Below, piece by piece: positions 7,828-16,879 of a stretch of DNA of 25,979 nucleotides; the stretch's first letter is position 1, and each line of letters begins with the position of its first letter. The position numbers and the translations under genes are program-made. The DNA comes from Sphaeroforma sirkka (taxonomy: Eukaryota > Opisthokonta > Ichthyosporea > Ichthyophonida), in NCBI GenBank assembly GCA_001586965.3, contig LUCW03001576.1:1-25979 (forward strand), in the 5' to 3' direction. The notes under the pieces were generated by a model. That model ran no database searches and had not been told where the DNA came from. It was given only the letters and a program-made list of their open reading frames with translations.

Positions 7828-9207
7828 GTTTTTTACGATCTAATGCCGTTTCAATCGGCATTACCTCGACTGCAATCTTGTTGGGTGCATGTGTTGTACG
7901 AGTCTTGAGCTTTTGTTCAAACTCTTTAGACTCCTCTAGTTTAGCTAAGAATTCGGTTGAGGGTTTCCACTTAGTGGTACCTGCAGGACCGATGCGACAA
8001 ACAATGGTGTGTTTCCAAGGCGTCTTCTTAATAGAATAGGATCCCTGATACAAGAACGTGTCGGTTTCACGGTCGACATAAATAGGTTCGTCTTGAATCA
8101 TATTAATTAAATCACGTATCCATGGGTCGGAGTTACGTAAGGGACAACACAGCGTAATGGTAGATTTAGTAATATTAACATAATTTAACAACTGTGCGAT
8201 AAGTTGACAAGGTGGGTTAGCCCACGCATTATGCTTTGATAAGTCAAGCTGAAATGCATCACCTTTAGGATGAGTCAACGACCTATATTCAGAAACCTGT
8301 TTGTTATGTTCTGCGGCAAACATATCAACAGTAAATGGACCCCATCGTGATTGAGCGAGGTTAAACCATTTCTTATTTAGCATCCAATCGGTTGCTAATA
8401 ACTCTTTGACTGTTTTCTGGTAGTCGGGCACAAGTCGAGAGAGCATGTCAGGAAGATGGTTATGTATTCCTGGAATGTGTGTTATATTAAAAGCGAACTT
8501 GGCAATAATGTCATGCCAGCGGCTCACCAACTGTGAATCAGGGTTCATATCTTTTAAGTATGTTAAAGACTTTTGATCACAGGCGACAGTAAAGTAACTT
8601 CCATAAAGGTAGTCTTTAAACTGTCTTAGCGCAGTAACTATAGCAAGGAGCTCTTGTTTAACGGTAGGGTAATTCCGTTGACTCTTATTATAACTCTTGC
8701 TAAAGAATTGTATGTAGCGCGGTTTACCATTTATCGTTTGGTAAAGCACTCCACCTACCGCTCGATCTGAAGCGTCGGTTGCTACTTGGAATGGGACACC
8801 ATCCACAGGGTACTGCATGATGGGTGCGTCCATTACTTTACTTTTGACTAGTTTAAATGCATCATCACATTCTTTAGTCCAAAGCTTTCCCAAAGGTCCT
8901 TTGTGCAGCCGTAGGTGACTGAAAGGCTTTAAGTAATGAGAAAGATGCGGTACCGAATCCGAGAAGAAGTTAACAAACCCACACACAGAGTTCACATCTC
9001 TTCCAGTAATTGGTGTTGATAAATCCAACAGAAACTGTTTCTTGCCAGGATCAATTTCTACCCCTGCTGCAGATACTTTGTAGCCAAGTAAGTGTATAGT
9101 ATCTTTAGCAAAAGAACACTTGTCTTCGTTAATCTTAAGTTTAGCATGATTAAGTCGCTTTAAGACTTCTTTAACGAGTTTAGCATGTTCATGTGCTGTC
9201 TTCTTTG
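7814..9207 (-). pseudogene. pol: RT thumb, RNase H and methyltransferase-like domain, family A copy 2
   Basis: The frame stays open upstream of the TTG-coded Leu at 9028. It covers the RT connection, then RNase H with its acidic residues: FQVATDASDRAVGG, KQELLAIV, ACDQKSLTYL and the end HNHLPDMLSRL. About 30 residues later comes a second module at roughly 8060-8360: RWGPFTVDMFAAEHNK and AWANPPCQLIAQLL. VD-hydrophobic-FA followed by NPPx is the pattern of the N6-adenine-methyltransferase-like domain known from DIRS retroelements. A charged linker leads to integrase. The key catalytic-type residues look intact here, but flanking frameshifts disconnect the piece. Confidence 0.85.
8060..8360 (-). 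other. Methyltransferase-like (DIRS MT-type) domain in gypsy Pol, family A
   Basis: This is a subdomain of the preceding open frame, given separately because it is unusual. VDMFA lies at about 8311-8325 and NPPC at about 8205-8216, roughly 35 residues apart. An acidic/hydrophobic core follows with TITLCCPLRNSDPW. In Dam-like enzymes the first motif contributes to AdoMet binding and the (D/N)PP(Y/W/F) motif to catalysis. Here the aromatic after NPP is Cys, so activity is doubtful. Family B has the same module with NPPW. Confidence 0.6.
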
Positions 9208-9423
9208 TAAGATAACTATATCATCTAAATAGACTGATACGTTATACGACAGGTCCGCAAATAGTTCCATCATAACTTGTTGGAAGAAAGAAGGTAACAT
9301 GTGTAAGCCTTCAGGTGCACCTTTAAACTGGTACTTCTTACCTTGCCAAGTAAAGGAAAAGTATTTCCTATGAGGCTGATATATTTGTAGTTGATGGAAT
9401 GCAGCTTTTAAGTCTATCTTGGA
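9208..9423 (-). pseudogene. pol: Reverse transcriptase palm with YLDD, family A copy 2
   Basis: This small frame holds the RT catalytic core. Motif A reads KIDLKAAFHQLQI, with its catalytic Asp, starting right after the frame change near 9422. A QFKGAPEGLHMLPSFFQQ block follows. The YLDDIVI turn is coded by 9220-9231 on the minus strand. In most gypsy RTs the second block reads MPFGL-like, so APEGL is a divergent version. A one-base loss near 9208 shifts the frame into the thumb/RNase H piece. Catalytic aspartates are intact, so the enzyme is killed by frame and not by active-site loss. Confidence 0.85.
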
Positions 9424-10310
9424 AAGATAGTCGCACCCTCCATTTTGCGTAGTATCTCGCTTATCTTAGGTAAGGGAAAACTATGTTGCGGAATTAGTTT
9501 GTTGATTGGCGACAGGTCTAGTACTACTCTTGTTTTACTAAACGTTCCATCAGATTTATATTGATCGACCGCTAAGAGAGCTAAGTTAACTGGGGTTGCA
9601 TCATAATTGATTTCAATTAGACCCTGTTTTAACCAATCTTCGATTTGGGTTTTGACAACGTCTTTGTGTCTCCAACTCACGTAGTTATGTGAAGGACACT
9701 TTAACTTAGAGAAGTCGACGTTTGTTAAGTCAAGTCTAACGTACCCATTAGAGAACTTAAACATACACCAGTCAGTTATTGCAATCTTCCTGTTTTGTAT
9801 AATTAAGTCCATAATTATATCGGTGAAGTGCGGAATCATATCCTTTGCTTCACCTTCCGGAGGTTTAGGTATCTTTAACATATTATCATCTGACTGATCT
9901 TTATTCGGGTCTAGCCCATTAGGCAGACCAGTGAGTGTTATACCTAAACTGAGAAGATCAGTCATACCTATAATTAAATCGTATTTCTGAGACATGTCAG
10001 TAACGATTAGGTGAGTCTTCACTTCTCTTCTATCTGACAGCATTATGTGTGCATAGTCAATGGCTTGTTCGCAAGTAGTAACTTTGCCATTTCCCAAGAT
10101 TAAATCAGTTGTTTCGTTATGGACAGCCATATCTGTAGCGTAGGCTACTCGGCATGAGATAGCAGAGACTTCAGCCCCTGGATCAAATAGTGCCATAACT
10201 TTTTTTCTCCATTTACGAAAACTGTTTGAAAGATACGTTCATCTCCTTTGGTATAGATTTTTATTGAACATTTTCTCATAATCTTGCTCTAGTGCGCACA
10301 TATGGTACTG
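9414..10310 (-). pseudogene. pol: Aspartic protease and RT N-terminus, family A copy 2
   Basis: Pol begins in the Gag frame after the TGA at 10311-10313; the first ATG is at 10301. The reading is interrupted by a 2-base T-run expansion near 10200. It is then open from MALFDPGAEVSAIS (protease active site, DPGA where DSGA or DTGA is usual) to the RT fingers. LIIGMTDLLSLG closes the protease. WLKQGLIEINYDATPVNLALL and TRVVLDLSPINKLI are the RT entry motifs, followed by PLPKISEIL. The frame stops at TAG at 9414-9416, where one missing T (near 9422) separates it from the palm. The order and spacing are those of Ty3/gypsy Pol. Confidence 0.85.
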
Positions 10311-10511
10311 TCAGTGCTTAACTTGGACGTCTGGTAAGTCCTTGCAATCCTCTTTGTGCCAACCGTTAGTACCCTTGCAAGTAGCACACTCTTTCATATA
10401 GTGTCCAAAATCTGGCTTGCCTGGTGCACACTTAACAGGGTCGTGTCTACCATTCCACTTGCCATTACGTTTTGTGAGGTTGTAACCACACTTCTTGCAA
10501 GGCGCTCTCAC
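10311..10511 (-). CDS. gag: Gag C-terminus (Cys/His nucleocapsid-like), family A copy 2
   Basis: This frame gives the authentic end of Gag. It has APCKKCGYNLTKRNG, HDPVKCAPG and HYMKECATCKG, then WHKEDCKD and a stop TGA at 10311-10313. The many Cys and His residues suggest a zinc-binding, RNA-binding nucleocapsid, though spacing differs from the CCHC knuckle. The TGA is in the same frame as the Pol start (TGA CAG TAC CAT ATG), so Pol could be made by stop-codon readthrough. Confidence 0.75.
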   Translation of the reverse strand: MRAPCKKCGYNLTKRNGKWNGRHDPVKCAPGKPDFGHYMKECATCKGTNGWHKEDCKDLPDVQVKH

Positions 10512-10518
10512 CTTCTTA

Positions 10519-11761
10519 TCACCTTTTTCGGTTCGGTAGAAGTAGAGCCAGTACCCCCTCAGTAGTAGTGCGAGGTTTCTTAGTACTACGCGCAGTATTA
10601 GTCTCTACTGCGTTTCGCTTAGTGGGCTGGGTGTAGCTCGTGGTACTAAGTACTCTAGTAGAGGAATTGGTATGCTTGTGTACTATCTTCTCAAAGACAG
10701 ACCAAGGCATAGATCGCAAATCACCATAGGCGATGATGTCATCATTGACTTTCTTAAAGAGGTTAGCTCCCAGAGTCTCCATCATCTGACAAATTAATAA
10801 ATATTCGCCAGTATAGGTACGACCACCCATCCAGTATTCATATGTGTCATATGAGCTAGAGCACCTCGAATAGTGGTATCGTTCGCAAAGAACTTGCGAG
10901 ACTCTAGAAGTTCACGGTCACGTGCATCTTCAAAAAAAGGTGTTAAGTATATTATCACGCAACTGGTGCCAGGGTAGGGGCTTTCCAGTTGGGCTCATGA
11001 ACCTTCAAGATAGTTCGCCATTCACCTGGCTCACAGAAATGAATAAAGGCATTCATCATCTGCTTATCCCTAAGGCTGGCAGACTCCTTAAGTTGGTCGA
11101 AGGCCTTCAGTGTCTCCACTGTACTCTCATTAGTAGAGAAATCGACCTCAGCCTGCGCGTTACCTAGCTGCTTTATAAAGCTTGGTTTCTAAGTGTTCAC
11201 GAGGCTCATGCTCAGTGCTACGGGCTGCTAGTGCCAAGATGGTGTCTATTTCCTTTCTCTTGTTATCGATTAGATAGCGAATGTTATCCGCTTTCCTATC
11301 GTCAAGGTCAGAGTCATTCAATAGACGGTCCTCAAGGACTTGCATACCAGAGCGTAATAGCCTGAGACGAGTATGTCTGGTTCTCACTTCCTCATCCTCA
11401 GGATTAGAGCAGGAACTCTCTAACGAGGTACTGGTGTAGCGATTGCCAAAATCGTGATTACCAGGGTTAGTTGGCAAATGAGGTCGATATTACGAGGATG
11501 GTAAGCCTCATCGAGTTCCATACGATCATATCCTCTGACAGGGTTAGGTTTGTCAAGAGGATGGTCGATGGTAGCATCAGAGCTATAGAGATTAAATTTT
11601 GAAATATTATCTCTCTCGCCAGTGGTAACTGGCTTAGTAGTAAACATACTGGCTGGTAAACCAGTAGGTCTCGGGTTCGAAACCCGGCCCGAATTTTTTT
11701 TTTTTCTTCTTCGGTATAGGAAGAATATCAGCCAAGTGGGACACGATAGAGGGGTCCACAA
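10519..11761 (-). pseudogene. gag: Gag core, family A copy 2 (fragmented)
   Basis: This is homologous to the Gag core of copy 1 (576-1805) but broken into several frames. 11761-11420 covers the segment after the A-run down to HDFGNRYT. 11477-11160 covers the charged helix with LEDRLLNDS. 10830-10519 covers MGGRTYTGEYLLICQMME and the Thr/Lys-rich linker. Between about 10830 and 11160 the homology moves through frames I cannot join without indels (near 10833, 10938, 10978, 11184 and 11483). The piece starting upstream at 11761 stays open through the tRNA-like region, and this shows that the core frame is +1 to the N-terminal frame. Confidence 0.75.
11622..11705 (+). other. tRNA-like sequence antisense to Gag (copy 2, well kept)
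   Basis: A box-like TGGCTTAGTAGT is at 11630-11641 (11 of 12 positions fit TRGCNNARYNGG). A perfect B box GGTTCGAAACC is at 11674-11684, 44 bases on, as in tRNAs from position 8 to 52. A 6-bp hairpin with an 8-base loop (11647-11666) sits at the anticodon position, and a 5-pair T-arm surrounds the B box. Twelve T at 11694-11705 would end RNA polymerase III transcription. The acceptor stem does not pair, so this is a tRNA relic or tRNA-like promoter, not a working tRNA. Confidence 0.5.
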
Positions 11762-12350
11762 CTGCTGCTGCCGCTAGCTCCTTCAAGAGCGCTTCAGTGC
11801 GGTTCAATTGGCGTCGAGATTGAGAGGATCCAACCACTCGTTGTCGAGTTATGGCGTCCTCAGCTTCGGCCCCAAGATTTGAGCTGAATGGAATGGCTTC
11901 TCCATCGATGGCGAAACCGAAATTTTCGGACAGGTCCAATACTTCCTTTTCACGCCGGATTTGTGCTGGAGTGTCCTTTTAGATGTGGAGTTATAATGCC
12001 CCCGACATTCGTATCCACGAATTTTCCAGCCTTTCGACGTTTATCCCCAATATTTGACGGCACGTGGTCAGGGGCAAGCTGGGGTCCTGAGCTTCACTCC
12101 TAGGTGATACACGGACGCTGGCGAGCCTTTCCGCGGTAGTAGATACCTCTTCTTCCAAGGCTTTAGGATCCGACGAGTCATCCTCAGAATAATCCTCTGT
12201 ACCAACCTCAGAATTTGCTTCCCCAACAGTATCCTCGGCAGGCTCAACTCCAGACAGGCTAGGTGTTTCCACAGGGACCTCAGGAACCTCGGCAGGCTTA
12301 GCAGGCTTAGAGCTAGCGGCTCCCTTGCCTTTAGAAGTACCCTTAGCCAT
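11634..12350 (-). pseudogene. gag: Gag N-terminal region, family A copy 2 (frameshifted)
   Basis: It starts at the ATG 12348-12350 with MAKGTSKGKGAASSK and an acidic middle, as in copy 1. Copy 2 has one G fewer near 12071 and one T more near 11978 than copy 1; both break the frame. It reopens at 11939 (DLSENFGFAIDGEAIP) and ends in the Lys run and the same short tail as copy 1, stopping at 11634-11636. The A-run here has twelve A (11694-11705), against nine in copy 1. Both lengths keep the same phase relative to what follows. Confidence 0.7.
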
Positions 12351-12429
12351 AGTATTTGCTGGATAGTAAATCGATGTCAGACAGTCTAGAAGCAGTACAC
12401 TACTGTAACTACTAAATAACTGAAAAATA

Positions 12430-13025
12430 TGTAAACTTCGATGGAAATTACTAGGTTTCAAACTATATTAAACTAAAATACAATTTAGTCAGTTAGGATT
12501 TAGCAGTGGTAGCTTGTGTAAGAATGATCAGGACTGCCTCTTGTTAAGAGCCTAAATATCCTCGATCACACAGGGCGTACCTCTAGCTGTTCTTTATTGA
12601 ATAATTTTCACTAGAAGTACTAAGTGTTCATGACCACTTGCCTAATTTGTAAATAGACATAATAACGTAAGTCACGTTAATACATTAGCTGATATAAATA
12701 AAGTTCCATCTGAAGAAAAGTTAAAAAAAGAAAAGACTTATTGGATTTTGGAGATTGGCGGGAGGACCAAAATCTATAAGTAGTAGTTCGGAGATTATAA
12801 AATTTAGTTTATAATATCCTACATCTACTAATGTCTCAAATAGGTCCAAGTAGATGAGTCATACCAAATACTCAGGCTATTGGAGCCATCAAAGTGAATT
12901 TAGAACACTTTGGAAATATTGGAAAAAGAGCTTGTACTAAATTATTTAAAAAAATACAAATAAAAAACCAATGTACTATCTCCAATTGATCTTGATATTT
13001 TAGACTGACCGGAGGCCGTATTTCT
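12430..13025 (-). repeat. 5' LTR of family A copy 2 (about 596 bp)
   Basis: This is nearly identical along its length to 2710-3303. On the plus strand it starts with TGTA at 12430. At the outer end it stops at TTTCT (13025), where the other copies read TTTCTACA, so the last bases are lost or replaced. AATAAA lies on the minus strand at 12593-12598. A TATA-like TTTATATC lies near 12690-12700, upstream of it in the element's direction, a reasonable promoter and polyadenylation arrangement. The leader between 12350 and 12430 has no obvious tRNA-complementary TGG primer site. Confidence 0.8.
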
Positions 13026-13429
13026 TGCGACTTCCGTATAATAATAGTAAAACTGTGTGTTCGACAAAAAAACAATTTAAAAGTTTTGCGTACGACTGCG
13101 ACTCCTGTATAGAAAACGCTGTGTTGGTTGGATATACCTTACCGATACCCAGTATTGAGGGAGTTATACAGAAATTCTCTTTTGATTGTAAGGTTATTGC
13201 GACTGCATCTGGTGGTGTACGTCAGTGTCATCACAATTCGGTGTTCCCCTGGAAAGATAATACATAAGGCTTGCATCTCTAGACTGTATTAACAAACAAA
13301 TATGTAAGCAACTCGCACTGTATATAGGAGAGGTGAAGTCGGATATACAATGAGTTATATGGGAAATAAATTCATATTCATGTGATACGCTATTCTTTGA
13401 GTTCTCTGTCTGATGAATTCCTCTAAGCT
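13026..13429. other. Flanking DNA, nothing identified
   Basis: This is the sequence beyond the outer LTR end of copy 2. The plus strand is open from 13025 to 13267, but the product shows no motif I recognise and the frame begins inside the LTR. I see no repeat or RNA signal. Confidence 0.4.
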
Positions 13430-13797
13430 TTAGGTGATGTAGATATCTTTCAGCAAATCTTCAGACAGTTCAGTAGGTTCTTCTGGGGTGAGCAGAGCGA
13501 CTTCCTTGTAGACTGTGTAAATCAACAAGTCATCTGCCAACACCTCGCGGTATACGTCAATTCCATGCCGCCCAGTATCACTTTTTCCAAAAGTGAAAAG
13601 ATGGTTACTAACACTATTGTTTGTGATTGCAGTTCTAGGCACTTATATTGGCTATCTTCTCTCGACCAAACCCGATGCTTTTTTATTCCATCCCAACCTG
13701 CTCGTTGAGTTTTCTTTAGATTGAATTTGCATATGTTGGATTGCAAAGTATTGTCGGCAATCCAGATGCCAGTGTTAAGACTTGCAACAAAGTGCAA
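13430..13797 (-). pseudogene. Possible coding relic or terminal exon, unrecognised
   Basis: Two overlapping minus-strand frames look protein-like in sequence. The upstream one (13797-13522) reads LNTGIWIADNTLQSNICKF and GWDGIKKHRVWSREDSQYK. The downstream one (13642-13430) reads GRHGIDVYREVLADDLLIY and ends LTPEEPTELSEDLLKDIYIT before TAA. The residue mix is balanced and charged, unlike the neighbouring shadows. They could be one exon with a single indel near 13640, or two exons of a dying gene whose 5' part was displaced. The first Met of the downstream frame is a GTG. I recognise no family, and chance cannot be excluded. Confidence 0.25.
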
Positions 13798-16700
13798 ATG
13801 TAAAGTCTTCTGGTGTTTATACTTTTATGTTATGTCAACAACTTGAATTAGCCAGCTTAAAATTTCATATGGTCAGTATGAGAAACTTTTGAAAGCACTT
13901 AACACTGGTATTATTCTATTTCTGACTTATTTGCTTCTTATTCTCACGGTGATCATACTACACTCTGTTGCATATGCTGTAAGCCATATAAAAGTGCAAT
14001 CATTTTTAGATCGCTGCGGTTAGGAAACTGAATCAACTCCCGACTAGTGAGTTTGTTGAATCAAACAAGTCTCAGGAGTGAGTCAACTCTAATGATTTCA
14101 ATAAAATTAAAGAGTTTTTTGTTTTTTTGTTTTTTTGCTATAAAACAATCGCTCACCCACTTTTTAACTCGCTGATATATATATCAAGGAGACCAACTCC
14201 CGTGGTGGTATTTGAACTTTCCACGTGCGCTCGTCAGATTGGACAGTAGTATTAGGCTAAAATAGGTAGAAAGGGTATCTGGGATGCGATGAACATGAAA
14301 GTATGATAGACCATAGTCACTGGCTACAGCAGTACTGAGATTTGGCGTGCGGTTAGCTACTCATGAATTCATGATTTTTTAGAACGTCGCGTACCTTTAG
14401 CCTGTCTCACTATATCGTTAAGATGGATATAAAGAGACATATAAGTGACAATTAAGTTGGTAGTTTGGATGCCAATCCTCATTTACGAGAAAAATAATGG
14501 AACTTAGAGAATAAACGAGTTCGGCAAATCGCTTTAAATCGCTTTAACGAATTAATGTTCACTACTCGTGCTGAACCTGGAGTTTGTCCTCACTTGACAA
14601 CAGATCATAAAACCGTTTCACATCCGGGCTGTGTGAAAGTTGATTTTTGACTGATCACCATTTAATCCTCGAATTTCTCGATCATATACAAATACTATTT
14701 CCTGCCTAGTTGTTGAGTTAAGAGGCGAATTGGATTCCTTAGCTTGACGAAGCTAGTCGGTACTGCACCTCGCAGGGGACTGGCTTATATGAACCAGAAG
14801 GTTTTACAACGGACAACATCCTGAAACGGTCAATTACTAACTATATGTGATATATTAGTCAGGCTGAAGTCAGTTTATTTAAAAGAAAGCAAATTCCGAT
14901 ATCTAGTTTCGAGTACTCCTAACGATTCGAATATCCTGCACCGTACGCTACTGTGCTGTCAGTCCAAATTTACTTTGTGACGACTGCTGATTGTTACAGA
15001 ACTATAAGTGGATATTTTAACATCTTATTGCGGTTTATGCTTGTTATGTATTTGCATCGAATCAGGCTTAAAATTGTAATCAGTTTAGCTACCTTGCCAC
15101 AAGCTATGTAGTTCGTGCGCTAGGGCGAGTTCAACCCTGTTTTTTTATATGCATCACTTATATGTCGGCTGTCAATTGATATTTCTACTTTACTTCGAAA
15201 TCATACACTCTATCTAGCAATTCGTGTGCTGTTGATATAGTCAACGTTCTGCTGATATATTAAAAAACACCCAAGGATAGAAGTCCGCATTTCTGTTCTG
15301 TTATCTCATTCGACCATGACCTTCAAATAACTAATCTAGAAACATCTTGCACTAGCGGTGTATAACTTAACACAGTCACGCTGGAATAGGTTTAAAAGGC
15401 ATGTTCACTGCGGGCATGAGTGGTTATCTAAGCGAAGCCCCAAACACACCCTGAAAATAACGCCTTCCAATTGATTTAATCTAGCACTGACGTGTTTCAC
15501 TGTATGAAATTATATCAACACAACAAGCGTTACTAAGATTTCAATAGCACGCTGTGTTACAACCTTCAATGTTCTTATCCTAAGATGAGTGCGCTTATCA
15601 GTATAATGCATAGCAAGCTTGTCAATGTCGACCTTTTGACTGAAAAAAATATTGTGTCGAGGTTACTGAATGAAATTCGCATCGGTCAAAAAAAGCATTC
15701 AATCGGTAAAACCCTAAAACATAAATACCCCTAATGACAAATATTCTAAGGGATCGATAGGGGCCGAAAAATGGCATAATACGATGCCACTACAACGGCC
15801 TCATCACTATACAACAAGCAACGTGTTTGGGAGATAACTTTTAGATTCAACGTTCATGAGAAATCTATATGCTCGTTAGATAAAATGAAGGCTGAAAAGA
15901 ATGACCCATTGATGGCATACAAACAGCTCCACGAACTGATTACCGTATCTCGAATGTCAAAAAACGGATACATAAAATACCGCTACTAAACCATTGTTTC
16001 ATATAGCCAGTGTCCCCAATATACTGGTTGATAGATCTCTATCGATACACTTGCTTGTATTTGGAATATGGCATTGCATGCAAGATTTGATTTTTCTGAA
16101 CTGAGTACTAGATCCGGGTCGAACTTCCTCGGCACCATATTGCTTAAGGTGTGAAAACAAGAACAAGCGCTACAGTTGAATAATTTTTTATGGTGCTTTT
16201 TTTTTTATGAAGATCAGTTGATACTTTCAAATGCAAAATTTTTGCACCGCCAGACTTAGCGAAAAAACCGACATGTCGGCCAGGCAAATTTAGGTTGTGT
16301 AGGCTTGTCATTATTTATTGCCGTCACGTGAAAGAGTTGAGTCGACCAATGGTCGATTGAAATTCAGCTTTAGACGTCGGTAGTAAATTGAATAAAAGTG
16401 ATGATTGAGATGCGACTTTGAATGCATAGCCCTGCGAGGAAATACTCTAAATGTATATGGCCTACATGGGAACCTATCACTGGATATCTTGATCTATATT
16501 CATTTGGGGAGTCAGTTACAATGATCAACCCAAGCTGATTTCGTAGTAGAAGATTTTTTTTTTACCTCACTCTTGACAAGATATACATAAATCAAAATTT
16601 TGCATGTGAATTCCGAAATCAAATAATCAACCTGGTAACCATGTCAAGCCACACCTAGAATTTCACCCATCTTTTAGTTAGTTAACAGAATGATATGAGC

Positions 16701-16879
16701 CACGATTGGTCCAATTCGTGATCAAATATAAATCTTCACTATGAGTAATTACCAATTTTGTTCAGGTTTGTGTATAACAAGTGTTCTAAAAGTGTGAAGA
16801 GGCTATCAATGAATTTGAAGTTTAAACTTTTTTTATAAATAAAATGATGAATAAAAGGGTTTTTTGTTAATGTTGAAGA
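13798..16879. other. AT-rich non-coding stretch
   Basis: I see no frame with a convincing product over about 3.1 kb. Simple features are a (GT7)-like T-rich run at 14115-14136, TATATATA at 14174-14184, a 10-bp doublet (AATCGCTTTA twice) near 14527-14546 and short T runs near 16200 and 16555. A weak tRNA-like match on the minus strand lies near 14195-14275. Confidence 0.5.

Larger units (their letters stand above)
5499..13025 (-). mobile_element. Ty3/gypsy LTR retrotransposon, family A copy 2 (full length, decayed)
   Basis: The element is about 7.5 kb and runs right to left: 5' LTR 12430-13025, leader, Gag 12350-10311, in-frame TGA, Pol 10310-6085, 3' LTR 5499-5958. The Pol order is protease, RT, RNase H, methyltransferase-like, integrase (HHCC, DDE core, C-terminal domain), chromodomain-like, which is the Ty3/gypsy order. 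At least five 1-base frame changes split Pol, so it is not autonomous. The flanks (CACTT left of 5499, TGCGA right of 13025) do not match, so no target-site duplication is visible. The right LTR also lacks the terminal ACA seen in the other two LTRs. Confidence 0.9.

Noticed and set aside
11905..11985. A complete, functional tRNA gene inside Gag
   Set aside because: The boxes and T-arm of the tRNA-like sequence at 11622-11705 fit, but no acceptor stem can pair and the anticodon loop is 8 bases, so only a tRNA-like relic is claimed. Nothing tRNA-like lies in the Gag N-terminal DNA just after it (11905-11985).
12350..12430. A tRNA primer-binding site next to the family A 5' LTR
   Set aside because: The first bases after the LTR on the element strand do not start with TGG or match a tRNA 3' end that I know. 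The boundary is uncertain, so no site is called.
13872..14545. CRISPR-like or satellite array in the AT-rich gap
   Set aside because: Only short T-runs and a 10-bp doublet are present, with no regular spacers or long units.
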